A stretch of DNA of 18,493 nt from an uncultured Collinsella sp. (lineage in GTDB: Bacteria; Actinomycetota; Coriobacteriia; Coriobacteriales; Coriobacteriaceae). Under the pieces are notes generated by a model. That model saw nothing but the letters and a program-made list of their open reading frames with translations, was not told the DNA's origin and did no database searches. The position numbers were made by a program, and so were the translations under genes. Every line of letters begins with the position of its first letter. The stretch's first letter is position 1. The stretch covers positions 1 through 18,493 of the forward strand of contig UQPP01000036.1 of assembly GCA_900543025.1 (NCBI GenBank), written 5' to 3'. Below are positions 7,100-16,220 of this stretch, piece by piece.

Positions 7100-7105
7100 A
7101 GCCGA

Positions 7106-7183
7106 GTTTGTTGTCTTGGTCGGAAACCAAGACGCCTTATGCGCTGATCGGTAACCAGCGCCTGACCAATAAGGAGTCCTACC
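7106..7183 (+). promoter_or_regulatory. structured rpmE mRNA leader (candidate ribosomal-protein leader)
   Basis: Two hairpins follow each other. The first has arms 7113-7120 and 7126-7133 (8 bp, loop CGGAA). The second has arms 7141-7146 and 7156-7161 (6 bp, loop ATCGGTAAC). They share the core G(G/A)TCGG(A/T)AACC. AAGGAG (7171-7176) follows, 7 bases before the ATG. I recall that bL31 leader motifs have been described for several lineages including Coriobacteria. Matching this leader to that motif is inference, as is autoregulation by L31. Confidence 0.55.
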
Positions 7184-7609
7184 ATGAAGCAGGGTATCCA
7201 TCCCCAGTATGTCGAGTGCACGGTGACGTGCTCCTGCGGCAACACCTTCAAGACGCACGCTACCGTGTCCGAGATGAAGGTTGAGCTTTGCAACGAGTGC
7301 CACCCGTTCTACACCGGCCAGCAGAAGTTCGTCGACACCGGTGGACGCGTCCAGCGCTTCGCCGACAAGTTCGGTGGCGCCGCTGCCGCCCAGCTCAAGA
7401 AGGCTGAGGAGGCCAAGGCTGCCAAGGCCGCCAAGGCTGCTGAGGCCGAGGCTGCTCGCAAGGCCGCCGCTGAGGCTAAGGCTGCCGAGAAGGCTAAGCG
7501 TGCTGCTAAGTTTGCCGAGGAGGCTGCCAAGCAGGCCGCCGAGGCTCCCGCAGAGGCTCCCGTCGAGGAGGCCGCTGCCGAGGCCGAGACCACCGAGGCT
7601 GCTGAGTAA
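7184..7609 (+). CDS. rpmE: 50S ribosomal protein bL31 with C-terminal extension
   Basis: A 141-residue protein whose first 70 or so residues are a normal bL31: MKQGIHPQY at the start, then TCSCGN and ELCNECHPF, giving zinc ligands C16, C18, C36 and C39 (the zinc-containing form), then GGRVQRF. Canonical bL31 is about 65-85 residues long. The remaining 70 residues are a low-complexity tail rich in Ala, Lys and Glu, predicted to be helical at first and then acidic at the end (APAEAPVEEAAAEAETT). The start has AAGGAG 7 bases upstream. The gene is preceded by a structured leader and closed by a strong terminator, so it forms a single-gene unit. Codon use in the tail is repetitive but in frame, with no sign of a frameshift. 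Confidence 0.95.
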   Translation: MKQGIHPQYVECTVTCSCGNTFKTHATVSEMKVELCNECHPFYTGQQKFVDTGGRVQRFADKFGGAAAAQLKKAEEAKAAKAAKAAEAEAARKAAAEAKAAEKAKRAAKFAEEAAKQAAEAPAEAPVEEAAAEAETTEAAE

Positions 7610-7646
7610 ATAGCTCGCCGCGGAATCGCTCGCATTCATGGCATGA

Positions 7647-7681
7647 GGGCCGTGCATCCATTTGGGTGCGCGGCCCTTTTT
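7647..7681 (+). terminator. rho-independent terminator of rpmE
   Basis: GGGCCG (7647-7652) pairs with CGGCCC (7671-7676), and GCATCC (7654-7659) pairs with GGGTGC (7664-7669) around an ATTT loop. Five T's follow. Confidence 0.93.
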
Positions 7682-7693
7682 CGTTTTAAATTA

Positions 7694-7788
7694 GTGCAAA
7701 CTAACCTGTCCCCATGGCACCACATGGCAGAGAGGCGGCGTTTGCCCAGATAGACCTGCCAAAATTAACCTGTCCCATTGTGGCAGGT
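7694..7788. repeat. two hairpins sharing a TAACCTGTCCC loop
   Basis: The second copy has a perfect 8-bp stem, ACCTGCCA (7754-7761) with TGGCAGGT (7781-7788), around a loop containing AAATTAACCTGTCCCATTG. The first copy has GTGC (7694-7697) with GCAC (7717-7720) around AAACTAACCTGTCCCCATG. Loops match closely and stems differ. On the minus strand the loop reads GGGACAGGTTA, linking it to the GGGGAC elements elsewhere. Confidence 0.7.
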
Positions 7789-7808
7789 TGGTCGTAGTTA
7801 TTACGTGG

Positions 7809-7824
7809 CGGTCGAGCTCGACCG
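7809..7824. promoter_or_regulatory. 16-bp perfect palindrome upstream of secA
   Basis: CGGTCGAG followed by CTCGACCG forms a perfect dyad. It ends 27 bases before a TACAAT -10-like box (7852-7857) and could be a protein-binding site. No function is known. Confidence 0.3.
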
Positions 7825-7851
7825 TATAGGCCGCGCCTTGTTTGGCTAAAG

Positions 7852-7857
7852 TACAAT
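7852..7857 (+). promoter_or_regulatory. possible -10 box of the secA-prfB operon
   Basis: TACAAT lies 61 bases upstream of the chosen secA start. The -35 region is not recognisable. Confidence 0.3.
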
Positions 7858-7918
7858 CATCTGTGTTTAACTCGCCCGCAGCTGCACGGCGTGGGCTATG
7901 GCCAAAAAGGAAAACCAC

Positions 7919-10725
<2,807 letters not shown>

Positions 10726-10726
<1 letters not shown>

Positions 10727-11874
10727 TGGCTGAGGCTTTAGAGGTAACGCCCGCCGAGCTGGACGCGTTCGCGGACCGGCTCGGCGAGGTCGAGTCGTAT
10801 CTCCATTTGGACGAAAAGCGCACGCGCGTGACCGAGCTCGAGGCCAAAAGTGTTGCCCCTGGCTTTTGGGATGACGCCGACGCCGCCCGTGCCACCATGG
10901 AGGAGATCGCGCGTACCAAGGAAGATATCGCTGCCGTGGATACCGCGCGGGGCGAGCTTTCCGATGCCCGCGCCGCGCTGGAGCTTGCCGAGGAGATGGG
11001 GGATGACCCCGACGCCTCCGCCCTTCGCGAGGAGGCTGCGGCCACGGCTGAGCGCCTGGCCCGCGCCATCGATGAGCTTGAGCTTTCGAGCTGGTTTACC
11101 GGTGAGTTCGATCACGGCGATGCCATTGTGACTATCAAGCCCGGACAGGGTGGTCTGGAGGCCCAGGACTGGACCTTCATGCTCTTTAAGATGTACATGA
11201 AGTACTGCCAGCGTCGCGGCTGGAAGGTCACCATCAACGACTGTCCCGCAGCCGAGGTCATCGGCATCGACCGCGCGACCTTTACCGTCGAGGGCAAGGA
11301 CGCATTTGGCATGCTGCGCGCCGAGGCCGGCGTCCACCGCTTGGTTCGCATTAGCCCCACCGACGACAAGAAGCGCCGCCAGACCACGTTTGCCGGCGTC
11401 GAGGTCATCCCCGTGCTACCCGATGATATCGACATCGAGATCAGCCCCGATGACATCCGCGTGGACGTGTACCACGCGAGCGGCCCGGGCGGTCAGGGCG
11501 TCAACACCACCGACTCCGCCGTGCGCGTGACGCATTTCCCCAGCGGCATTGTGGTTACCTGTCAAAACGAGCGCAGCCAGATTCAGAACAAGGCCGCGTG
11601 CATGCAGATCCTCAAGGCCCGCCTGTACGAGATTGAGCTCGAGAAGCGCGCCGAGGCACTCGATGAGATCCGCGGACCCAAGACCACGATTGGTTTTGGC
11701 AACCAGATTCGCAGCTACGTGCTCTACCCGTACCAGATGGTCAAGGACCTACGCACGGGCGTGGAGACCAGCAATGTCGAGGCCGTTCTTGACGATGGCG
11801 ACCTGGACCCGTTTGTTATTGGCTACCATCGCTGGGCCACCGGCAACGCCGACGCGGAGACCCCGTCTGCATAA
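10726..11874 (+). CDS. prfB: peptide chain release factor 2
   Basis: A 382-residue class I release factor that frees the peptide at UGA and UAA. The catalytic GGQ is at 255-257 in ASGPGGQGVN, and the C-terminal IGFGNQIRSYV plus MVKDLRTG pattern assigns it to RF2. The codon-recognition tripeptide, usually SPF, reads S210-P211-T212, and the position that is His in E. coli (HTSF) is Q219. The N-terminal coiled-coil domain covers about residues 1-115. It starts within the secA stop (TAATG) with AGGAA 6 bases upstream. The frame is continuous with no in-frame TGA near codon 25, so the programmed frameshift of many prfB genes is absent. The stop codon lies in a palindrome (11871-11888). Confidence 0.96.
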
Positions 11875-11888
11875 ACCGCCCGGTTTAT
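11871..11888 (+). repeat. palindrome across the prfB stop codon
   Basis: ATAAACCG (11871-11878) and CGGTTTAT (11881-11888) form perfect 8-bp arms with a 2-base gap. The arm contains the TAA stop. No T-run follows, so it is not a typical terminator. Confidence 0.5.
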
Positions 11889-11901
11889 GTGGAGATGGAT
11901 T

Positions 11902-11961
11902 AAAACCCTCCCAGCAGGGTGGTTTTGTATCCAGAATAAACCCTGCGCAGGGGTGGTTTTT
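11902..11961 (+). terminator. tandem terminator-like hairpins after prfB
   Basis: Two related units lie in tandem. The first (11902-11926) has AAAACC/GGTTTT ends around a CCCT/AGGG hairpin. The second (11938-11961) has AAACC/GGTTT ends around the palindrome CCCTGCGCAGGG. Each ends in GGTGGTTTT or GTGGTTTTT. They probably terminate secA-prfB transcripts; the duplication itself is clear. Confidence 0.6.
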
Positions 11962-12001
11962 GTCCGGCGAATCGGTAGAATCGAATACAAGAAGAAGTTC
12001 A

Positions 12002-12029
12002 AAGCGCATCCGATGGGGTGCGCTTTTTT
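12002..12029 (+). terminator. terminator-like hairpin just before yitT
   Basis: AAGCGCATCC (12002-12011) pairs with GGGTGCGCTT (12016-12025) over 10 bp with one G-T pair and a GATG loop. T's continue to 12029. It ends 12 bases before the YitT ATG, so it is either the last terminator of the upstream operon or a leader attenuator. Confidence 0.75.
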
Positions 12030-12041
12030 GAGGGAGGCAGC

Positions 12042-12932
12042 ATGGCATATCGTCTGGACATCAAGCGCATTCTTTCGATGAACTTTTTTCACGACCTGCC
12101 CCAGATTATGTTGGGGTGCGCTCTGGCCGCTATTGCGACCGACCTGTTTTTGATTCCCAACGGCCTTGCTGCCGGTGGCGTTACGGGCCTTGCCACCATT
12201 ATCCAGGCGGTCGGTGCATCGCGCGGCCTATCGCTTCCTGTCGGTATTCAGACGATCGTGATGAACGCCTTGCTGTTGCTGGTCGTTATGCGCGAAGGTG
12301 GCATGTTCTACGTGGTGCAGACCGCGACGGGCTTTGTGCTGCTGGGCTTCTTTACCGATCTGTTCGCCCCGTTTGTAGCGCCTCTGGCGGATGCGGACCT
12401 GATGCTTCCCGCTATGTGGGGCGGCATTATTACGGGCATCGGTTACGGCATGGTGTTGCGCGCCGGCGCCAACACCGGCGGCTCGGACACGATTGGCCAA
12501 ATCATCTCGCGTAACACCTCGCTGCCGGTGGGCTCGACCGTCATGGCGATCGATGTTGCCGTATGCGTGCTGTCGGCTCCGGTCTTTTCAATCGAAAACG
12601 CACTATATGCAGGCCTTTCGATGGTCATTAGCGGCTACGTGATCGATGCCGTGGTCGATGGTGGCAACAAGCGCCGTATGGTACTCATCATCTCGGATAA
12701 GTTCCCTGATATCGCTGCCGATATCATGTATGGCCTGGGTCGCGGGTGTACCAAGTTTAAGGCGACTGGCATGTATTCGGGTGCCGAGAAGCCGGTGATT
12801 ATGGTCATCGTGAGCCGTCGAGAGCTCAATACCCTCAAGACGATCGTGCGCGAGCGCGATCCTCGCGCCATCGTGACGGTCGCTGACGTTACGGAAGCCT
12901 TCGGCGAGGGATTCAAGGACATTAGCGCGTAG
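12042..12932 (+). CDS. YitT family membrane protein (DUF161 + DUF2179)
   Basis: A 296-residue integral membrane protein. After a short cytoplasmic N-terminus there are about five to six hydrophobic segments across residues 18-215, with the family pattern PNGLAAGGVTGLATI and later RAGANTGGSDTIGQI. The soluble C-terminal part (about 215-296) is the DUF2179 domain, with GRGCTKFKATGMYSG and VIVSRRELNTLK. The substrate and role of YitT proteins are not established; transport or sensing is often guessed. I chose ATG 12042 because AGGGAGG lies 4 bases upstream, rejecting a longer frame from a GTG at 12018 inside the hairpin. It follows prfB by 167 bases that hold several hairpins, so transcription from prfB is probably limited. 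Confidence 0.92.
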   Translation: MAYRLDIKRILSMNFFHDLPQIMLGCALAAIATDLFLIPNGLAAGGVTGLATIIQAVGASRGLSLPVGIQTIVMNALLLLVVMREGGMFYVVQTATGFVLLGFFTDLFAPFVAPLADADLMLPAMWGGIITGIGYGMVLRAGANTGGSDTIGQIISRNTSLPVGSTVMAIDVAVCVLSAPVFSIENALYAGLSMVISGYVIDAVVDGGNKRRMVLIISDKFPDIAADIMYGLGRGCTKFKATGMYSGAEKPVIMVIVSRRELNTLKTIVRERDPRAIVTVADVTEAFGEGFKDISA

Positions 12933-13048
12933 GGTCGACCGCGTTCCATCCAAAAGACGTTCACATTGATAAACCGTTTCATCAGCGGTTCTGCCTGCTA
13001 AATTGTTCTGGCAATGATAAAAACTCTGGTAAAGCCATCAGTTTCCAG

Positions 13049-13054
13049 CATAAT
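13049..13054 (+). promoter_or_regulatory. possible -10 box for the transketolase pair
   Basis: CATAAT matches 5 of 6 consensus positions and lies 85 bases upstream of the N-terminal subunit start. No good -35 element is seen. The 207-base gap between yitT and this pair shows no coding sequence and no clear terminator. Confidence 0.25.
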
Positions 13055-13139
13055 GAATGACGTACGTGCATTGCGGCTGTGTTGGGATTACCTTCGGTGC
13101 CGTGCGCATTTTGTCTAATGAGGATGAAAGGAAGGCACA

Positions 13140-13970
13140 ATGAGCGACGAAGAGCTCAAAAAGGTTGCCAACGAGGTAAGGAAGGGCATCGTCACCGGAG
13201 TGCACGCTGCCAAGTCCGGCCATCCGGGCGGTTCGCTCGGCGCTGCCGACATCATGACCTATCTGTACTTTGAGGAAATGAACGTCGACCCGGCCGATCC
13301 CCGCAAGGCTGACCGCGATCGCTTTGTGCTCTCCAAGGGCCACTGTGCTCCGGGTCTGTACGCCGTGCTCGCCGAGCGCGGGTTCTTCCCCAAGGAGGAC
13401 CTCGAGACGCTGCGTCATATCGGCAGCCACCTGCAGGGCCATCCCAACATGAACGACACCCCGGGCGTCGATATGTCCACCGGCTCGCTGGGCCAGGGCA
13501 TCTCCGCTGCCGTGGGCATGGCGGTTGCCGCCAAGCACTGGGGTGATACTTACCGCACGTACGCCCTGCTGGGCGATGGCGAGAGCGAGGAGGGCCAGGT
13601 CTGGGAGGCCGCCATGTTTGCCGGCAACCAGCAGCTCGATAACCTCTGCGTGATCGTCGACCACAACGGCCTGCAGATCGACGGCCCCGTCGAGGAGGTC
13701 AACGACCCCATGCCGCTCGCCGACAAGTTCCGCGCCTTTAAGTTCCACGTGGTGGAGCTTGCCGACGGCAACGATTTCGACCAGATCCGCGCCGCCTTTG
13801 CCGAGGCCCGCGCCACCAAGGGTCAGCCGACCGCCATCATCGCCGAGACCATGAAGGGCAAGGGCGTTTCCTTTATGGAGAACCAGGTTGGTTGGCACGG
13901 CAAGGCCCCCAACGATGAACAGTTTGAGCAGGCCATGGCAGAGCTCACGGCCGCCGGAGAGGAGCTCTAG
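13140..13970 (+). CDS. transketolase, N-terminal (thiamine-binding) subunit
   Basis: A 276-residue half-transketolase carrying the pyrophosphate-binding domain. Visible motifs are SGHPGGSLGAADI (26-38), LSKGHCAPGLYA, and the thiamine diphosphate and metal site GDGESEEGQVWEA followed by VIVDHNGLQIDG. With the next gene it would form a two-subunit enzyme moving two-carbon units between sugar phosphates in the pentose phosphate pathway. Such split transketolases are common in anaerobic and gut bacteria. AAAGGAAGG lies just upstream of the ATG. The stop is 1 base before the next ATG, so the two are almost certainly co-translated in equal amounts. Confidence 0.95.
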   Translation: MSDEELKKVANEVRKGIVTGVHAAKSGHPGGSLGAADIMTYLYFEEMNVDPADPRKADRDRFVLSKGHCAPGLYAVLAERGFFPKEDLETLRHIGSHLQGHPNMNDTPGVDMSTGSLGQGISAAVGMAVAAKHWGDTYRTYALLGDGESEEGQVWEAAMFAGNQQLDNLCVIVDHNGLQIDGPVEEVNDPMPLADKFRAFKFHVVELADGNDFDQIRAAFAEARATKGQPTAIIAETMKGKGVSFMENQVGWHGKAPNDEQFEQAMAELTAAGEEL

Positions 13971-13971
13971 G

Positions 13972-14913
13972 ATGGCAGACGTCAAGAAAATCGCCACGCG
14001 TGTAAGCTACGGCGAGGCCCTCGTCGAGCTCGCCAACGAGCACGATGACTTTGTGGTCCTCGACGCCGACCTGGCCGCCGCCACGCAGACCGGCAAATTT
14101 AAGGCCGCATGCCCCGACCGCTTCTTCGATGTGGGTATCGCCGAGAGCAACCTGATGGGTGTTGCCGCCGGTATCGCGACCACCGGTCGTGTTGCCTTCG
14201 CGAGCACCTTTGCCATGTTCGCTGCCGGTCGCGCTTTTGAGCAGGTCCGTAACTCCATCGGCTACCCGCACCTCAACGTTAAGATCGGTGCCACGCACGC
14301 CGGTATCTCGGTGGGCGAGGATGGCGCCACGCACCAGTGCTGCGAGGATATCGCCCTGATGCGCGTCATCCCTGGCATGACTGTGATTGTTCCCGCCGAC
14401 GACGTGGAGGCCCGCGCCGTGACGCGCGCCGCCTACGAGTGCGACGGTCCGGTGTACATGCGCTTCGCCCGTTTGGCCTCGCCGGTTATCAACGACCCCG
14501 AGACCTACAAGTTCGAGTTGGGTAAGGGCATTGTCATGCGCGAGGGCGCCGATGTGACCATCATCGCCTGCGGCCTGATGGTCGGCGAGGCTCTCGAGGC
14601 CGCCGAGCAGCTCGCTGCCGAGGGCATCGACGCCGAGGTCATCAACATGCACACCATCAAGCCCATCGATGCCGACCTGATCGTCAAGAGCGCCACCAAG
14701 ACCGGCCACGTCGTGACCGTCGAGGAGCATTCTGTAATCGGTGGCCTGGGCAGCGCCGTTGCCGACGTCCTGTGCGAGCAGTGCCCGACGCCGCTCAAGA
14801 AGATCGGCGTCAACGACACCTTCGGTGAGTCCGGCCCGGGCGCCGAGCTCCTGCACAAGTACGGCCTGGACGCCGCCAACATCGTGGCGACCACCAAGGA
14901 GTTCTTGGCATAA
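13972..14913 (+). CDS. transketolase, C-terminal subunit
   Basis: A 313-residue partner carrying the pyrimidine-binding domain (about 5-170) and the C-terminal transketolase domain (about 190-310). Signatures are VVLDADLAAATQTGKF, FFDVGIAESNLMGVAAGIA with the catalytic glutamate in GIAESN, THAGISVGEDGATHQ, and the C-terminal VEEHSVIGGLGSAV. ATG 13972 is chosen over upstream in-frame starts because GGAGAGGAG lies 7 bases before it and the N-terminal subunit ends one base earlier. A 12-bp GC-rich hairpin follows at 14985. A related 1-deoxyxylulose-5-phosphate synthase or ketoacid dehydrogenase E1 assignment is less likely, given the paired N-terminal subunit. Confidence 0.95.
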   Translation: MADVKKIATRVSYGEALVELANEHDDFVVLDADLAAATQTGKFKAACPDRFFDVGIAESNLMGVAAGIATTGRVAFASTFAMFAAGRAFEQVRNSIGYPHLNVKIGATHAGISVGEDGATHQCCEDIALMRVIPGMTVIVPADDVEARAVTRAAYECDGPVYMRFARLASPVINDPETYKFELGKGIVMREGADVTIIACGLMVGEALEAAEQLAAEGIDAEVINMHTIKPIDADLIVKSATKTGHVVTVEEHSVIGGLGSAVADVLCEQCPTPLKKIGVNDTFGESGPGAELLHKYGLDAANIVATTKEFLA

Positions 14914-14932
14914 GGCAAGGCGGATCTCAAGG

Positions 14933-15047
14933 ACTGCTTCGCCAGAACTACAAAACTGTTTCGCCAGTACTATGGAAACCCGGCAGGGGCGCTCTCTTGG
15001 AGAGCGCCCCTGTTTCAGTTGCGGTGAAATAAGGACTGTTTTGCCAG
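14933..15047 (+). repeat. three copies of ACTGYTTYGCCAG downstream of transketolase
   Basis: Copies are at 14933-14945, 14955-14967 and 15035-15047. The first two continue as AACTA and TACTA, giving an 18-mer repeated with a 22-base period. The third lies inside the palindrome at 15017-15083. Confidence 0.65.
14985..15015 (+). terminator. terminator after the transketolase pair
   Basis: AGGGGCGCTCTC (14985-14996) and GAGAGCGCCCCT (15000-15011) form a perfect 12-bp stem with a 3-base loop. Only a short T-run (GTTTC) follows. It separates the convergent transketolase and zinc-ribbon genes. Confidence 0.85.
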
Positions 15048-15083
15048 CCTAAAGGCTCAATTAATCCGCATTTCACCGCAACT
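15017..15083. repeat. palindrome with 14-bp perfect arms at the end of the zinc-ribbon gene
   Basis: AGTTGCGGTGAAAT (15017-15030) and its exact complement (15070-15083) enclose 39 bases that hold a small AGCC/GGCT hairpin. The right arm is coding: it specifies the SCGEM near the protein C-terminus. Confidence 0.75.
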
Positions 15084-15788
15084 TTCGAAGGCGTTCCCGC
15101 TTGTGCTGGCTCCGTCGCGACGATTGATTGCGGCTTGGCACAGTGCAGCGACATCGGGGGCATCGCTGTCTCGGTATGTCATGGCGAGCAAAGCGGCATC
15201 ATAGATTTCGTCATTGGTTATATCGGCGGCATCAATGGGGCAGAAGGTGAGAATCGAATCCTGTTCTGCAAGCTCGGCCAGATCGATCGTTTCACCCATG
15301 GCAAAGGCGTCATCGAGGACGAGTGTGGCACTCGTGCATGGAATTTGATAGATCGTGCCGTCCGCAGCGATAGGGGAGCCTGCTGCCTCGAGCGTGTAGA
15401 CACCTTGCGTGAGATTGATGCCAGAGCCATCGGAGGCGACGAACTCAATCCTGTCGACCGTTATTCCGTCGATGGTCTTGCCCGTAATGTGTATCGGGAC
15501 GCGCGAAGCCCCGTTATCGGTGTCCCAGCCCGCAGCCGCGACATCCAGCACAATGGCGTGCTCCGAATGGGCGGATACGAAGTGCGACAACACCTGCCGC
15601 AGATGAAGGCCCATACAGCTACCGCCGACAATGCCAATTACCAGCATGCAGGTAAGGATGACCGCAACGTGGTTCCGAGGCTTTACCCGAAGCTCAGAAT
15701 CAGCAGAGATGCCATTGACGGCAGCCCCGCACGCTGTGCAGTACCTCACGCCATCGCGCAACTCAGCTCCACAATAAGGACAATTCAT
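15057..15788 (-). CDS. zinc-ribbon membrane-anchored protein of unknown function
   Basis: A 243-residue protein with an N-terminal zinc ribbon, CPYC and CTAC (C3, C6, C17, C20). A basic linker RVKPRNH leads into one transmembrane helix (about 41-61), and a roughly 180-residue part is predicted to lie outside the cell. The outer part contains VDRIEFVASDGSGINLTQGVY, which looks like a beta-sandwich strand pattern, but I do not recognise a named domain. The ribbon would sit in the cytoplasm and the helix act as anchor. I start at MNCPYC, since zinc-ribbon proteins of this type begin so; the frame could extend 25 residues upstream without a good ribosome site. No partner gene is adjacent. The last codons lie in a palindrome (15070-15083), suggesting the C-terminus was altered by a repeat. 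Confidence 0.8.
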   Translation of the reverse strand: MNCPYCGAELRDGVRYCTACGAAVNGISADSELRVKPRNHVAVILTCMLVIGIVGGSCMGLHLRQVLSHFVSAHSEHAIVLDVAAAGWDTDNGASRVPIHITGKTIDGITVDRIEFVASDGSGINLTQGVYTLEAAGSPIAADGTIYQIPCTSATLVLDDAFAMGETIDLAELAEQDSILTFCPIDAADITNDEIYDAALLAMTYRDSDAPDVAALCQAAINRRDGASTSGNAFESCGEMRIN

Positions 15789-15994
15789 ACTGGCCCCCAC
15801 AACCATAGATGTTCCTATCGAGGCCACTGTAAATCGACAATCCAAATCCAAGTTGCGCAACAATCAAATCAAGCCCATTTCAAGCAAGAGCTTCCTCCGG
15901 GAAGCGGGCCCATCCCAACAAAGTGCAATTCAGACCCTCCCAAGCATGCATTTGCTGCACCTAATAGAAACGCGGCGACTCCTTAGTAGCCGCA

Positions 15995-16117
15995 GGCCGC
16001 GCACAGGGTTACCTCCCAAATCTTTCCGCAGGACGGAGGAGTCCCCGCAGCGCGAAGCGCACAGCGGGGACTCCGACATGTCCGAGGACGATTTGGGAGG
16101 TAACCCTGTGCGCGGCC
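15995..16117. repeat. 123-bp palindromic element in the gap before ftsE
   Basis: Perfect 28-bp outer arms (15995-16022 and 16090-16117) flank an unpaired zone, then perfect 11-bp inner arms GGAGTCCCCGC (16038-16048) and GCGGGGACTCC (16064-16074), with a GCGC-GAA-GCGC tip (16050-16060). It fills much of the 432-base gap between the zinc-ribbon gene and ftsE. Short frames cross it, but both strands read alike because it is palindromic, so they are not credited as genes. The remainder of 15789-16220 holds nothing else I can name. Confidence 0.9.
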
Positions 16118-16220
16118 GGTGAGACCAAAACCCCGCCATGCTTCTTATGTGCAGCGAAGTTAATGCTGCTAAAATACAAAGCGCTCATGTAGTTTAAACG
16201 TACGACGATAAGGAGCACCA

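Noticed and set aside
5052..7154. 700-codon plus-strand frame over citrate synthase
   Set aside because: Antisense to citrate synthase and the ACT gene, which show catalytic motifs; a typical long shadow in GC-rich DNA.
7691..7918. 75-codon minus-strand frame before secA
   Set aside because: Lies over hairpin repeats and the secA promoter region, without a ribosome site or recognisable protein pattern.
12958..12990. AACCG/CGGTT hairpin after yitT as a terminator
   Set aside because: Only 5 bp with a 9-base loop and no T-run.
15135..15986. 283-codon plus-strand frame opposite the zinc-ribbon gene
   Set aside because: The minus strand has paired CxxC motifs, a linker and a clear membrane helix; the plus frame has none.
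15930..16218. Short minus-strand frames repeating TGLPPKS-like words
   Set aside because: They arise because the 123-bp palindrome reads alike on both strands.
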